From an uncultured Mycoplasmatota bacterium (lineage in GTDB: Bacteria > Bacillota_I > Bacilli_A > Izemoplasmatales > Izemoplasmataceae): a stretch of DNA of 64,000 nucleotides. Position 1 is the first letter of the stretch. The number at the start of each line of letters is the position of its first letter. This document shows positions 7,321 to 19,034 of the stretch, one piece after another. Location of the stretch: the NCBI GenBank assembly GCA_913062645.1, contig CAJXVW010000001.1:682001-746000 (forward strand), given 5' to 3'. The notes beneath the pieces were generated by a model. That model was not told the DNA's origin and made no database searches. It worked only from the letters and a program-made list of their open reading frames with translations. A program made the position numbers and the translations under genes.

Positions 7321-8109
7321 ATGCGAATCAACGAACTCATACAACCGACATCGATTGAAGAAGCGTATGCTCTCCTACAGGAACATGAGGACGCAAAAAT
7401 CGCTGGCGGCACGCTCTGGATGCGACTCGGACAGCACGATGTGGAACGCTTGATCGTGCTGGACGGTCTTGGTCTGGACACGATCACCGAGACAAATGAC
7501 GACATCTCCATCGGAGCGATGGTGACCCTGCGCCAGTTGGAGACCAACCCCATCATTCAAACGCATCTGAACGGCATGCTCAGCCGGGCGGCCGGCTCGA
7601 TCATGGGCGTTCAGGTTCGCAATCTGGCGACGATCGGCGGCAGTGTCATCGGCAACTACTCGTTCAGCGACATCATTCCCGTGCTCGCCGTCATGGACAC
7701 CACGCTGGTGTTCCATCACCAAGGGGAAGTTCCACTCGATCTGTTTCTGAGCAAACGGTTAAGCGAACCGGACATCCTGGTCGCGATCCGAATCCGCAAG
7801 CAAGAAGGCCGCGGCACAGTGCACAAGATCAGTCGCACGGAACTCGATTTCGCGCTCTTGAACGTTGCCGTCACCCACACCGATCGCTGGCGCATCGCCA
7901 TCGGCAGCCGCCCCGCCGGGGCAGCCATGGCGACCAACGCGATGGCCCATCTCGATCAGGCGGACAGGATCGATGATCAAACAATCGCCACGGCCGTTGA
8001 ACTGGCCATGGAAGAAATCAAGTTGTCCTCCAACGCCAAAGCCAGTCAGGCATATCGGCGCGATCTGTTGTCGGCCCATTTGCGTCGAGCTTTGAATGAG
8101 GTGAAATAA
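7321..8109 (+). CDS. Molybdenum hydroxylase FAD-binding subunit (first complex)
   Basis: A 262-residue medium (CoxM/XdhB-type) subunit. FAD-binding motifs are AKIAGGTLWMR near residue 25 and VRNLATIGGSVIGN near residue 95, followed by the family's C-terminal domain. It passes electrons from the iron-sulfur subunit to a carrier through FAD. One base separates it from mocA and it directly abuts the Fe-S gene. The order FAD-FeS-Mo here is the opposite of that in the second complex (16481-19876). Longer reading frames upstream run into mocA and lack a ribosome site. Confidence 0.88.
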   Translation: MRINELIQPTSIEEAYALLQEHEDAKIAGGTLWMRLGQHDVERLIVLDGLGLDTITETNDDISIGAMVTLRQLETNPIIQTHLNGMLSRAAGSIMGVQVRNLATIGGSVIGNYSFSDIIPVLAVMDTTLVFHHQGEVPLDLFLSKRLSEPDILVAIRIRKQEGRGTVHKISRTELDFALLNVAVTHTDRWRIAIGSRPAGAAMATNAMAHLDQADRIDDQTIATAVELAMEEIKLSSNAKASQAYRRDLLSAHLRRALNEVK

Positions 8110-8558
8110 ATGAAGGTAACCATGACGATCAACCATCGCCAGCGCGAACTCGATGTCGCCCCCGGCGAACATCTGTTGGACACGTTGCGCAACCACCACA
8201 TCCTGAGTGTCAAACGCGGTTGTGACAGCAGCAGCTGCGGCGTATGCACGGTCCTTGTCGACATGAAACCGGTCCTGTCATGCAGTGTGCTGACGGCCCG
8301 CGTTGCCGGCAAGGAGATTCTCACCGTCGAAGGCATTCATGATTTTGTGGAAACGCTGGCCGGCTACATGGGACACGAAGGTGCCGATCAATGCGGCTTC
8401 TGCAATCCCGCTCTGGCCCTTACCGTCTATGCCCTCAAACATGAAATTCCCCATCCGACACTCGATGACATCCGCCATTATCTGCTCGGCAACCTGTGTC
8501 GCTGTACTGGGTATCAGGCGCAACACATCGCGATTCTCAAATGTCTGGAGGAATGCGC

Positions 8559-8562
<4 letters not shown>
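8110..8562 (+). CDS. Molybdenum hydroxylase [2Fe-2S] subunit (first complex)
   Basis: A 150-residue small subunit with two [2Fe-2S] clusters. Plant-type cluster ligands are Cys38, Cys43, Cys46 and Cys58 (CDSSSCGVC ... C). Second-cluster ligands are Cys95, Cys98, Cys130 and Cys132 (CGFC ... CRC). It relays electrons from the Mo centre to FAD. The start immediately follows the previous stop, with GAGGTGAAATAA as ribosome site, and the stop overlaps the next ATG by four bases. All eight ligands are present. Confidence 0.92.
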
Positions 8563-10867
<2,305 letters not shown>

Positions 10868-10871
<4 letters not shown>

Positions 10872-11491
10872 CCAACAACATCAAAACCATCAGTACCATT
10901 CTCTTCTTTGGAGCCCTGTGGGGCATTCTCGAAGCAACGATCGGGCATGTGCTTCACTTCCTGCCGGCAACGATCGCCGGATCGATCATGTTCCCGATTG
11001 CCGGAGCGATTCTGTACAAGGCGTATCGCCGTCTCAACAACCGTCCGGCCCTGATCTATGTCGGCCTTGTCGCCGCCCTGATCAAATCCGTCAACTTTTT
11101 GATGCCGTCGCTGTCGATCTACAAGACGATCAACCCGATGATCGCCATCATCATGGAAACCGCCCTCGTGGTCATCGTGATCACGATGTTGGCAAGCGAC
11201 CGCATTCAAAATCAAGCGGGCGCGGCCGTCATCGCCAGCATCGGCTGGCGGGTGTTGTTCGTGTCGTGGATGGGACTTCAGTATGTCTTGACTGGCAATC
11301 TCGCACCCTATTTGGCAAACGCCACGGCGATTCTTGAATTCGTCGTGTTGAGCGGTCTGATCAGCAGCGTGTTCCTGATCGGCCTGCGCTTTGTTGTCGA
11401 CCGCTGGAACTGGAACACCGACCGCATCTACCAACCGGCGGTGTCATTGGTGTTGTTCGTGGTTGCCGCCATTCTGACCTATATCCTCTAA
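10868..11491 (+). CDS. Unknown integral membrane protein in the purine operon
   Basis: A 207-residue very hydrophobic protein with about six membrane segments and a short cytosolic tail. N-terminal features are FFGALWGILEATIGHVLHFLP and a GSIMFPIAGAILYKAYRRL stretch. Size and topology resemble an ECF-transporter S component, but I see no diagnostic signature and no ECF ATPase genes in the window. It is the only membrane protein in the 19-gene operon and overlaps the large hydroxylase subunit by four bases, so uptake of a purine or export of a product is the natural guess. Function not recognised. Confidence 0.7.
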
Positions 11492-11504
11492 AGGAGGCGA
11501 TGCC

Positions 11505-12338
11505 ATGATCTATGAAGAGATCGCCGATCATCTGCGCCGCGGCATTCCCGTGGTGGTCGTCTCGGTCGTCGAGAAACATGGCGAATCACCGGTCGACGTC
11601 GGCAAGAAGATGGTCGTCACGCCCGACGGCGCGTTCGGCACCGTGGGTGGTGGCGCGTTGGAATACGAAGCGCGGGAACTGGCCAAGACGATGTTCAATA
11701 GTCGCGGCAGTTTCACCCGGACCTATTTGCTCGACGAGGGGCGGGTGCACGATGACACCGAAACGTTGCCGATGGCCTGCGGTGGCAAAGTGACCCTGTT
11801 TTTCGAATACATCGGACCTCGTGAATACGTCTACGTGTTCGGTGCCGGCCATGTCGGTCAGGCCCTCGTCAAGGTCCTCAAGACGATGTCCTATCATGTC
11901 ACCGTCATTGACGAACGCGACGCGGTCGCGGCGGAATTCGAAGGCGCCGATCACGTTTTTGTCGCACCGTTCGCCGATTTCATTCGCGACCACGGTCTCA
12001 AAGAAGACAGTTTCGTAATTGTCTGCACGCCGTCGCACAAACACGATTACAACGTGTTGCACGCGGTCATTGAGCAAGGCATATCACTCAAGTACATCGG
12101 GATGTTGTGTTCGCCCAAGAAACTTGCCGAGTATCTTGACAAGACCAAGAGCGAACTGGCGACCGATGTCAACCTCAAGCAGTTTTACGCACCGGTCGGA
12201 CTCGATCTGGGTGGCGGCAGTCCGGCGGAAATCGCCGTTTCGATCGCCGCCGAGATGCAGCTGGTGAGTTATCAGAAGACCGACTTACGTCACATGCGGG
12301 AGCGCAATCATGATCCATATCGTTACTGGGAAGATTGA
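11505..12338 (+). CDS. xdhC: XdhC/CoxI family molybdenum-cofactor insertion factor
   Basis: A 277-residue two-domain protein. The N-terminal XdhC/CoxI domain has GESPVDVGKKMVV and TVGGGALE; the C-terminal Rossmann domain has VYVFGAGHVGQALVKVL, then CTPSHKHDYNVL and the GGGSPAEIAVSIAAE end. XdhC proteins bind the sulfurated cofactor and load it into xanthine dehydrogenases. AAAGGAGG precedes the start with a 13-base gap from the membrane protein. The last 29 bases overlap the NTPase gene, so the two products are probably made in fixed ratio. Confidence 0.9.
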   Translation: MIYEEIADHLRRGIPVVVVSVVEKHGESPVDVGKKMVVTPDGAFGTVGGGALEYEARELAKTMFNSRGSFTRTYLLDEGRVHDDTETLPMACGGKVTLFFEYIGPREYVYVFGAGHVGQALVKVLKTMSYHVTVIDERDAVAAEFEGADHVFVAPFADFIRDHGLKEDSFVIVCTPSHKHDYNVLHAVIEQGISLKYIGMLCSPKKLAEYLDKTKSELATDVNLKQFYAPVGLDLGGGSPAEIAVSIAAEMQLVSYQKTDLRHMRERNHDPYRYWED

Positions 12339-12783
12339 TTCCGGAAAATCGACGACCATCGCCGATTTGTACCAGCGGAATCAAGCCGGTGACGGCTTTG
12401 TTTCGATCAAGCGGATGCACTATCACAAGGTTCATGGGTATGACATCATGCGGCTCAGCACGCTCGAGACCAGACTCCTGGTCGTGCGCGACGAGTTCAA
12501 ACATCGCGACTACCAGATCGCCTGCAAAATCGGGCCGTATCTGTTTTTACAGGATGCCCTCGCCTATGTTGAAACCACCATCCGAACCTTGATTGCGGAT
12601 GGGGTGACGCCGATCTACCTGGATGAGATCGGCCAGCTGGAACTCTACGATCAATGTTTTCACAAGGTGTTCGCGGAACTGGTGGATAGCGGTGTGGAGT
12701 GCTACATCACCGTTCGCCACGATCTCGTTCCCGACATCATTGACAAATACAAATTGAAAGTTTATGACATCATCGAAGTGTAG
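12310..12783 (+). CDS. THEP1-like P-loop nucleoside triphosphatase
   Basis: A 157-residue P-loop protein with Walker A GKIDSGKST (residues 7-15) and Walker B PIYLDEIGQLEL near residue 97, the DEIG-x-x-EL signature of the nucleoside-triphosphatase THEP1 family. Small NTPases of this type recur in gene clusters for molybdenum or selenium-dependent hydroxylases; an accessory role in cofactor maturation is inference. It starts inside the end of xdhC, using GGGAGCG as ribosome site, and is followed by the hydantoinase after eight bases. Confidence 0.8.
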   Translation: MIHIVTGKIDSGKSTTIADLYQRNQAGDGFVSIKRMHYHKVHGYDIMRLSTLETRLLVVRDEFKHRDYQIACKIGPYLFLQDALAYVETTIRTLIADGVTPIYLDEIGQLELYDQCFHKVFAELVDSGVECYITVRHDLVPDIIDKYKLKVYDIIEV

Positions 12784-12791
12784 GTGATTCC

Positions 12792-14102
12792 ATGTACGAC
12801 CTCGCCATTGTCAATGGGAAGGTGTATCTGGACGGTCATTTCCGCAACACCAACGTCTACGTCAAAGACGGCATCATCGCCAGCGTGTCCCCGCTATCGC
12901 TCAAAGCGACGGAGACCTACGACTGTGGTGGCGATCTGGTGTTGCCGGGAATCATTGATCCGCATACCCATTTCCACCTTGAATTGCCGACGATCACATC
13001 CCGTGACGACTTCTTCACGGGAACGCGATCGGCGCTTTTCGGCGGGGTGACGACGGTCATCGACTTTTTGCGACCGGTGCATCGGGCAGCGGCGTTGCGG
13101 GATGCCTTTGCCACGCGATTGCGCGAGGCCGCCGACAGCATGACGGACTACACCTTCCATGCCTGCGTGGCCAATCCGGTCGGCGAAACCGATGCGATCG
13201 CCGATCTGATGCAGGAACTCGGTCTCAAGACCGTCAAACTGTTCACCACCTATTCCGATAGCGATCGGCGTACCTACGACGACGAAATACTGGCGTTGCT
13301 GGAGCGCTCGAAAACAGACGGATTCACCGTACTTGCGCACATCGAGGACGATCGCCAGATCGATCTCGATCCGACCTTCACCTACCGCGATCTGGAACGC
13401 AGTCGGCCCCGTACGAGCGAGACGGACGAAGCCCTCAAGCTGGCGGCTTACGTACGAGGCACCGGAGGTCGACTGTACATGGTTCATCTCAGCAGCGGCA
13501 AGACCCTTGAAGCATTGAAAGACAAGTTTTACGACATCTTGCACAAGCAATTCTTTGTGGAAACCTGTCCCCATTATATGGTGTTTGACAAAAGCGTGTG
13601 GGACAAGCCGGATGGTTGGTTGTACACGATGGCACCCCCCCTGCGTCCGCGGGCTGATGTCAAATTGTTGCAGCGGTTGATCGACGACGTCGATGCGATC
13701 GGTACCGATCACTGCAGTTTCAATCGTGCCGACAAGCACAACACGCTGCTCAAGAACATGCCGCTCGGGATCGCCGGCGTCGAGTTCAGTTTCCCTGTGA
13801 TGTACAGTCTGTTCGGCGATGCGATCATCGACAAGATGACGAGCCAGGTCGCAAAATGCCATCATCTCTATCCGCAAAAAGGCGTGATCCGCGAAGGCAG
13901 CGATGCGGATTTGTTCGTCTATCACCTGGGCCCATCCAAAATCGTCGATCATCACGGCGCCACCGATCATACCCTCTATGCGAACTTCCCGACCAAGGGA
14001 AAGGTCGTCAGCACCATCATCCGCGGTCGATTCGCGTTGCGCAACGGCATCTTGCAGGAACACCGGGGACAGTATGTCAACCGAGGAGGAATCCGTTCAT
14101 GA
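12792..14102 (+). CDS. Cyclic amidohydrolase (hydantoinase family, YgeZ/HyuA-like)
   Basis: A 436-residue metal-dependent amidohydrolase with all expected ligands: DPHTH (His58, His60), carbamylated-lysine position in TVKLF (Lys149), AHIEDD (His183), MVHLSSGK (His232) and GTDHC (Asp306). Hydantoinase-family enzymes open cyclic amide or ureide rings. In E. coli the relative ygeZ lies in the ygeWXY-ssnA purine gene region, and here the same companions follow. The most likely step is hydrolysis of a ring in a purine-derived intermediate; the exact substrate is not readable. GTAGGTGATT is the ribosome site. Confidence 0.88.
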   Translation: MYDLAIVNGKVYLDGHFRNTNVYVKDGIIASVSPLSLKATETYDCGGDLVLPGIIDPHTHFHLELPTITSRDDFFTGTRSALFGGVTTVIDFLRPVHRAAALRDAFATRLREAADSMTDYTFHACVANPVGETDAIADLMQELGLKTVKLFTTYSDSDRRTYDDEILALLERSKTDGFTVLAHIEDDRQIDLDPTFTYRDLERSRPRTSETDEALKLAAYVRGTGGRLYMVHLSSGKTLEALKDKFYDILHKQFFVETCPHYMVFDKSVWDKPDGWLYTMAPPLRPRADVKLLQRLIDDVDAIGTDHCSFNRADKHNTLLKNMPLGIAGVEFSFPVMYSLFGDAIIDKMTSQVAKCHHLYPQKGVIREGSDADLFVYHLGPSKIVDHHGATDHTLYANFPTKGKVVSTIIRGRFALRNGILQEHRGQYVNRGGIRS

Positions 14103-15400
14103 AGGCACTCATCAACGCCACGATCTATGATTTCCACACCTACCGCGAAGGCTGTTTCGTGCTCTTTGACGACCTCATTCGCCAGATCGGTGACATGAGT
14201 GACTACAAACCGGGCGATTACGATGAAATCGATTGTCAAGGCCGGCTCGTGATGCCGGGACTCGTCAACGGTCACACCCATATATACAGCACCCTGTCGC
14301 GCGGTCGTACCGGTCCCTTCGCACCGACCAATTTCGTCGAACTCCTGGAGCAGCGTTGGTGGAATTTTGATCGCAATCTCACGCTTTCGGATGTCTATCA
14401 CAGCGGCATTGTCGCGGCCGTCGACAGCGTCCGTCATGGCATCACGACGATCATCGACCACAATGCCTCGGGTGCCATCATCGGTTCTCTGGCACAACTC
14501 CAGCAAGCTGTTGTGAAGGACGTTGGATTGCGCGGTGTGTTCTGTTTCGAAACATCGGATCGGTTTGATGTCGACTCGGCGATTCGTGAGAATCACTCGT
14601 TTGCAGCCAACCAGCCCAAAGAGGATACGGCCGCTTTGTTTGGACTGCATGCGTCGTTCACCCTGTCCGACGACACGCTTACGAATGTTGCGGCACATCG
14701 CGGTGCAACGCCCATCCACATCCACGTCGCCGAAAGCGCGCAGGATCAGGAACTGGCCATGGAACGACACCACATGCGCGTCGTCCCTCGTTTGGCGTCG
14801 TTCGGACTCTTGTCCAAAGACGCGCTGCTCGCCCACTGCATCCATACCACCGATGAGGAGTTGGACCTCATCGCCAAGCATCAATCCGTGATTGCCGTCA
14901 ACGTCACCAGCAACATGAACAACGGTGTCGGACTTCCGGACATCCGTCGATTCCGCAACCACGGCATCGACGTGATCATCGGCAACGACGGCATCTCGCA
15001 CAACATCGCCGGTGAATACCTGTCGCTCTATTTCGCGATGCACGAGCAAGCCCGTTCGCCGCTCGGCTTTGCTTTCGACGAGTTGATCGATCTGATCGAT
15101 ACGACGTATGCCTATGCCTCACGACGACTCGGTGTGAAACTGGGACGACTGGAAAGCGGCTTTGCCGCCGATCTGATGCTCATCCCTTACGATCCGCCGA
15201 CGCCGATCAACAGCGCCAACGCGATGGGTCACATGATGTTCGGTCTGTTTCGGAGTTTTCAACCGGACGACGTCTTCGTCGCCGGACGACAGGTGCTGTC
15301 GCACGGACAAGTGACACCGACGGTGCAATTCAGTTATCGCCGCGCCCGCGATCTCGCCGCTTCACTGTGGGACCGCGTTGCAAAGGAGGAATCATCATGA
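14099..15400 (+). CDS. ssnA: SsnA-like amidohydrolase/deaminase
   Basis: A 433-residue amidohydrolase. HxH is at residues 59-61 (NGHTHIYST), later His ligands lie in LLAHCIHTTDEE and HIHVAES, and the final Asp in GNDGISHN. Length and motif spacing match SsnA, the putative aminohydrolase of the E. coli ygeW-xdhD region and of gut purine-degrading clusters. Deamination of a purine or of an opened-ring product is plausible. The ATG at 14099 overlaps the hydantoinase stop and follows GAGGAGG; the open frame extends upstream only inside the hydantoinase gene. Confidence 0.82.
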   Translation: MKALINATIYDFHTYREGCFVLFDDLIRQIGDMSDYKPGDYDEIDCQGRLVMPGLVNGHTHIYSTLSRGRTGPFAPTNFVELLEQRWWNFDRNLTLSDVYHSGIVAAVDSVRHGITTIIDHNASGAIIGSLAQLQQAVVKDVGLRGVFCFETSDRFDVDSAIRENHSFAANQPKEDTAALFGLHASFTLSDDTLTNVAAHRGATPIHIHVAESAQDQELAMERHHMRVVPRLASFGLLSKDALLAHCIHTTDEELDLIAKHQSVIAVNVTSNMNNGVGLPDIRRFRNHGIDVIIGNDGISHNIAGEYLSLYFAMHEQARSPLGFAFDELIDLIDTTYAYASRRLGVKLGRLESGFAADLMLIPYDPPTPINSANAMGHMMFGLFRSFQPDDVFVAGRQVLSHGQVTPTVQFSYRRARDLAASLWDRVAKEESS

Positions 15401-16470
15401 GCAAACTCACCACCCGTTTTGACGGTTTCGTACTCGACAATCCCCTGATGCCCGCCAGCGGACCATTGGTCGGTGATGCGGACAAGTTGTTGTACCTCCA
15501 GGACTTGGGCGTCGGTGCGCTGGTGACCAAGACGATTTCCACCAAAGAGCCGCACATCCCGCGCCCCTGCATCTATGGCGACCGTCAGTTCGTGATGAAC
15601 TCCGAACTGTGGAGCGAACACAGCGCGGAACGATGGATCACCGAGTTCCTGCCCACCTTGCAGGCGGCCAAGACACGACCGCTGATCATCAGTGTCGGCT
15701 ATACCAAGGATGACATGGACGAACTGATTCCGAAACTGGATCCGTTCGCCGATGCGTTCGAAATATCGACGCATTACGTCGGTACCGATCTGACGGTAAT
15801 CGCCGACACCGTGCGAACCATTTGCAGCCATACCGACAAGCCGGTGTACATGAAGATCAGCCCCCACTTGACGGATCCGATCGGCTTTGCGAGAGCCGTT
15901 CGCGACGCAGGTGCGAGCGGCCTGGTCGCCATCAACAGCCTCGGTCCGACCATGTACATCAACGCGGCCAAGCGTGCCATTGAGTATGCACCGGAAAGCG
16001 GGTTCGTGTGGACCAGCGGCCCAGTCATCAAGCACCTGGCCCAGGCGACCGTATACACGATCAAACAAGCGATGCCCGATTTCACCGTGATCGGTGTCGG
16101 TGGCATAGGCAATGCCGAGGACATCGTCGAGTTCCTGCTCGCCGGAGCCGACGCCGTGCAGATGCTCAGCGCCGCGCTGCTCAAGGGCAAGGATCTCTAT
16201 GCGACGATTCTCAAGCGTTTGCCAGAGACCTTGGACAAACTGGGCTTCGACAGCATCGAAGCCATTAAAAAGACAACGCTGGCCAATCCGGTCCGCTATG
16301 CCAAACAGGTCCCGACGTGGCTCGAGGAGCCATGCACGATGTGTGGTCTGTGCGAACGGATCTGCCCGTATTTCGCCATCACCATGGACGACGCGATTCA
16401 CATTGATCCGGACCTTTGTTTCGGATGTGGGCTTTGCATCAGCAAGTGCCCGGTCGCGGCGTTGCGTTAG
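15397..16470 (+). CDS. PreA-like FMN oxidoreductase with C-terminal 2x[4Fe-4S] domain
   Basis: A 357-residue protein. Residues 1-300 form a dihydroorotate/dihydropyrimidine dehydrogenase-type FMN barrel (NPLMPASGP near the start, VYMKISPHLTD, GVGGIGNAEDIVEFLLAGADAVQM). The C-terminus has two ferredoxin motifs, CTMCGLCERICPY and CFGCGLCISKCPV. This is the PreA/DPYD C-terminal architecture, reducing a C=C or C=N bond of a pyrimidine-like ring. In this operon a reduction of a purine-derived ring is likely. The PreT-like partner that would oxidise NAD(P)H is not in the window. AAAGGAGG precedes the start; stop overlap with ssnA is four bases. Confidence 0.85.
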   Translation: MSKLTTRFDGFVLDNPLMPASGPLVGDADKLLYLQDLGVGALVTKTISTKEPHIPRPCIYGDRQFVMNSELWSEHSAERWITEFLPTLQAAKTRPLIISVGYTKDDMDELIPKLDPFADAFEISTHYVGTDLTVIADTVRTICSHTDKPVYMKISPHLTDPIGFARAVRDAGASGLVAINSLGPTMYINAAKRAIEYAPESGFVWTSGPVIKHLAQATVYTIKQAMPDFTVIGVGGIGNAEDIVEFLLAGADAVQMLSAALLKGKDLYATILKRLPETLDKLGFDSIEAIKKTTLANPVRYAKQVPTWLEEPCTMCGLCERICPYFAITMDDAIHIDPDLCFGCGLCISKCPVAALR

Positions 16471-16480
16471 GAGGTAGCCG

Positions 16481-18568
16481 ATGAACGACATATCCCGATC
16501 GATTCCCAAACTTGACAGTGTACCAAAGGCGTTCGGCAACGAACGATACGTCAACGACATTCGCTATGAGAACGCACTCTATGCGAAGACCTTGCGCAGT
16601 CCCCACGCCAAGGCACGCATCTTGCGGCGCCGTTACCCGGAACTGCCCGCGGGCTATCACATCATCGATCACACCCATGTGCCCGGTGAGAACGTCGTCA
16701 ACATCATTGCCGACGATCAGCCGGTGTTTGCGGCCGACCGAGTTACCTATTACCAAGAACCGATCCTGCTCGTGATCGGTCCTGACAAGCGTGTCGTACT
16801 AAAGCTGATGAAAGACATCCACATCGAATACGACATCGAGGTGCCGCAGTTCGAATGGACCGATTCGGTGGTCCACTATCATTTCACCAAGGGGAATCTC
16901 GCCAAGGTGAAGGAACAAGCCGACAAGGTCATTCGCCGCGAGTATCACTCCGGTTATCAGGAACAACTCTACATCGAGCCACAAGGCATGATCGGCTACC
17001 ATGATGGCAAACAGGTGATTCTCGAAGGTAGCCTGCAATGTCCCTACTATGTGAAAAACGCCCTGATTCGGACCTTGAACTGCGCGGACGACTACGTGCG
17101 CGTCCGACAAGCGACCGTTGGCGGCGCATTTGGTGGCAAAGAAGAATTTCCCTCGCTGATCGCCTGTCAACTGGCGGTCGCGATCGAAGTCATCCGCAAG
17201 CCGATTCGACTCATTTATGAGCGCGAGGAGGATGTCGAATCCACGACCAAGCGTCATCCGTCGCACATTACGATGACGGCTTACGTCAAGGACAACGAAA
17301 TTCTCGGCATCCAGAGCGAAGTCGGTCTCGACGGTGGCGCCAACATCGGCCTTAGCGGGGTCGTGCTGTCGCGCGCGTTGATCGCGACGACCGGAGTCTA
17401 CACCATCGATCATCTCGATGTCACCGGCGACGTTTACCGCACCAATACCGTGCCCAATGGCGCGTTCCGCGGCTTCGGTGCTCCGCAGATGCTGTTCGCG
17501 GTGGAAATGTTCATGCATCACGTCGCAGCGGAACTGAAGGTTGATGCGCTGGCATTTCGCCAACGATATCTGGCGAAACAAGGCGACCATACGTCAACCG
17601 GCGGAACGTTCCGAGATCCGATCATCATGCCGGAGATGCTGTCGCGCGTGCTCGATGAATCGGACTATTTGAACAAGCGCGAACGATATGCCAGCCCCGA
17701 TTCCCATCGCGGCATTGGCATGAGTTGGGTTCTGCATGGCTGCGGGTTTACCGGCAGCGGAGAAGCGACGCACATCAAAGCGCGCGTGAAATTGCACAAG
17801 CGAACAACAGACGAGGTCGAGATCCTGATTGCCGCGGTCGACATGGGACAAGGTGTCAAGACAACGATGACGAAACTCGTCGCCACGATTCTCGATGTTC
17901 CCATGTCGCAAGTGATATACGACAATCCCGACACCAACTTCGTTCCGGATTCCGGACCGACCGTCGCCAGCCGCACGATGATGATCGTCGGTGGCCTGGT
18001 GGCCCGGGCCGCACGTCGCTTGCGTGACGAGTGGAACGCCGGGGAGGACCAGTGGATTGAAGAACGCTACGTCCAGCCCGACTACATCAAGTGGGATGAA
18101 ACGACCTTCCACGGCGATGCCTATCCGGCTTATTCCTGGGGCATCAACATCGTCGAGGTGGAAGTGGATCCGGCAACCTATGAAGTCACCGTGCTGGAAA
18201 CCTGGAACATATATGACGTTGGCAAAGCCATCGACGAACAGGTCATTCTCGGCCAGGCCGACGGTGGCCAACTGCAAGGACTAGGGCTCGGTTATCTCGA
18301 AGTGATGAATCATAAACAAGGCGTGATCCAACAACGAAACGTCACCGATTACATCATTTCCACCAGTGTCGACACCCCACCGATGCACAATTATCTGATG
18401 GACAATCCCTATCCGCTTGGGCCCTATGGTGCCAAAGGGGCCGGTGAACTGACGTTGGTCGGAGGCGCACCGGCCGTCGCCCTTGCCATTGAACAGGCGA
18501 TTGGCAAAGAAATTCACGAGATTCCCGTCACCCCCGAACGGATCATGGAGTTGATGAACGATGAATGA
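16481..18568 (+). CDS. Xanthine dehydrogenase molybdenum subunit (second complex, XdhD/XdhA-like)
   Basis: A 695-residue catalytic subunit. It has VGGAFGGKEEF with Glu221 at the position of bovine Glu802, PNGAFRGFGAPQ with the substrate Arg, AAVDMGQGVKTT, and GPYGAKGAGEL with catalytic Glu656. All residues that position xanthine or hypoxanthine in characterised xanthine dehydrogenases are present, so this is the better candidate for the true xanthine dehydrogenase of the operon. AGGAGGTAG precedes the ATG ten bases after the PreA-like gene. It overlaps the Fe-S subunit by eight bases. Confidence 0.9.
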   Translation: MNDISRSIPKLDSVPKAFGNERYVNDIRYENALYAKTLRSPHAKARILRRRYPELPAGYHIIDHTHVPGENVVNIIADDQPVFAADRVTYYQEPILLVIGPDKRVVLKLMKDIHIEYDIEVPQFEWTDSVVHYHFTKGNLAKVKEQADKVIRREYHSGYQEQLYIEPQGMIGYHDGKQVILEGSLQCPYYVKNALIRTLNCADDYVRVRQATVGGAFGGKEEFPSLIACQLAVAIEVIRKPIRLIYEREEDVESTTKRHPSHITMTAYVKDNEILGIQSEVGLDGGANIGLSGVVLSRALIATTGVYTIDHLDVTGDVYRTNTVPNGAFRGFGAPQMLFAVEMFMHHVAAELKVDALAFRQRYLAKQGDHTSTGGTFRDPIIMPEMLSRVLDESDYLNKRERYASPDSHRGIGMSWVLHGCGFTGSGEATHIKARVKLHKRTTDEVEILIAAVDMGQGVKTTMTKLVATILDVPMSQVIYDNPDTNFVPDSGPTVASRTMMIVGGLVARAARRLRDEWNAGEDQWIEERYVQPDYIKWDETTFHGDAYPAYSWGINIVEVEVDPATYEVTVLETWNIYDVGKAIDEQVILGQADGGQLQGLGLGYLEVMNHKQGVIQQRNVTDYIISTSVDTPPMHNYLMDNPYPLGPYGAKGAGELTLVGGAPAVALAIEQAIGKEIHEIPVTPERIMELMNDE

Positions 18569-19034
18569 CATTACCTTTGAACTCAATCACGAGCAAGTGA
18601 CCATCACCGCCGATCCGTCGCTGCGGCTTCTTGACGTATTGCGTGACCGATTGCATCTGACCGGTGCCAAGGAAGGTTGCGGTGAAGGGGAATGTGGCGC
18701 GTGTTCGGTGTTGATCAACGACCAACTCGCCAATTCCTGTCTGGTGCCGCTTGCCAACGTGCACAAACAACGTGTAACAACGATCGAAGGGATTGCGACA
18801 ACCAAGGAAGGCAAGTTGCTGCAACAGGCCTACAGCAAGGAAGGTGCCGTGCAATGCGGCATCTGCACACCGGGCATGATGATGGCCTCGTATGCGCTGT
18901 TGAAAAAACACCCGCATCCGACGCGCGAACAGATCCAGATCGGGTTGTCGGGAAATCTGTGTCGGTGCACCGGATACAACATGATTTTCCGCGCGATTGA
19001 GCGAGCGGCGAAAGAAGGCGAAGGAACATGGTGA
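18561..19034 (+). CDS. Xanthine dehydrogenase [2Fe-2S] subunit (second complex)
   Basis: A 157-residue small subunit. First-cluster ligands are Cys40, Cys45, Cys48 and Cys60 (CGEGECGAC ... C), second-cluster ligands Cys99, Cys102, Cys134 and Cys136 (CGIC ... CRC). The EGCGEGECGAC form is the classic XDH type, unlike the CDSSSCGVC of the first complex, so the two small subunits are old paralogues rather than a recent duplication. Overlaps both neighbours (eight and seven bases). Confidence 0.92.
   Translation: MNDITFELNHEQVTITADPSLRLLDVLRDRLHLTGAKEGCGEGECGACSVLINDQLANSCLVPLANVHKQRVTTIEGIATTKEGKLLQQAYSKEGAVQCGICTPGMMMASYALLKKHPHPTREQIQIGLSGNLCRCTGYNMIFRAIERAAKEGEGTW

Noticed and set aside
12894-14063. 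389-codon minus-strand frame opposite the hydantoinase
   Set aside because: The plus-strand product has every metal ligand of its family; the opposite frame has none and no start signals.
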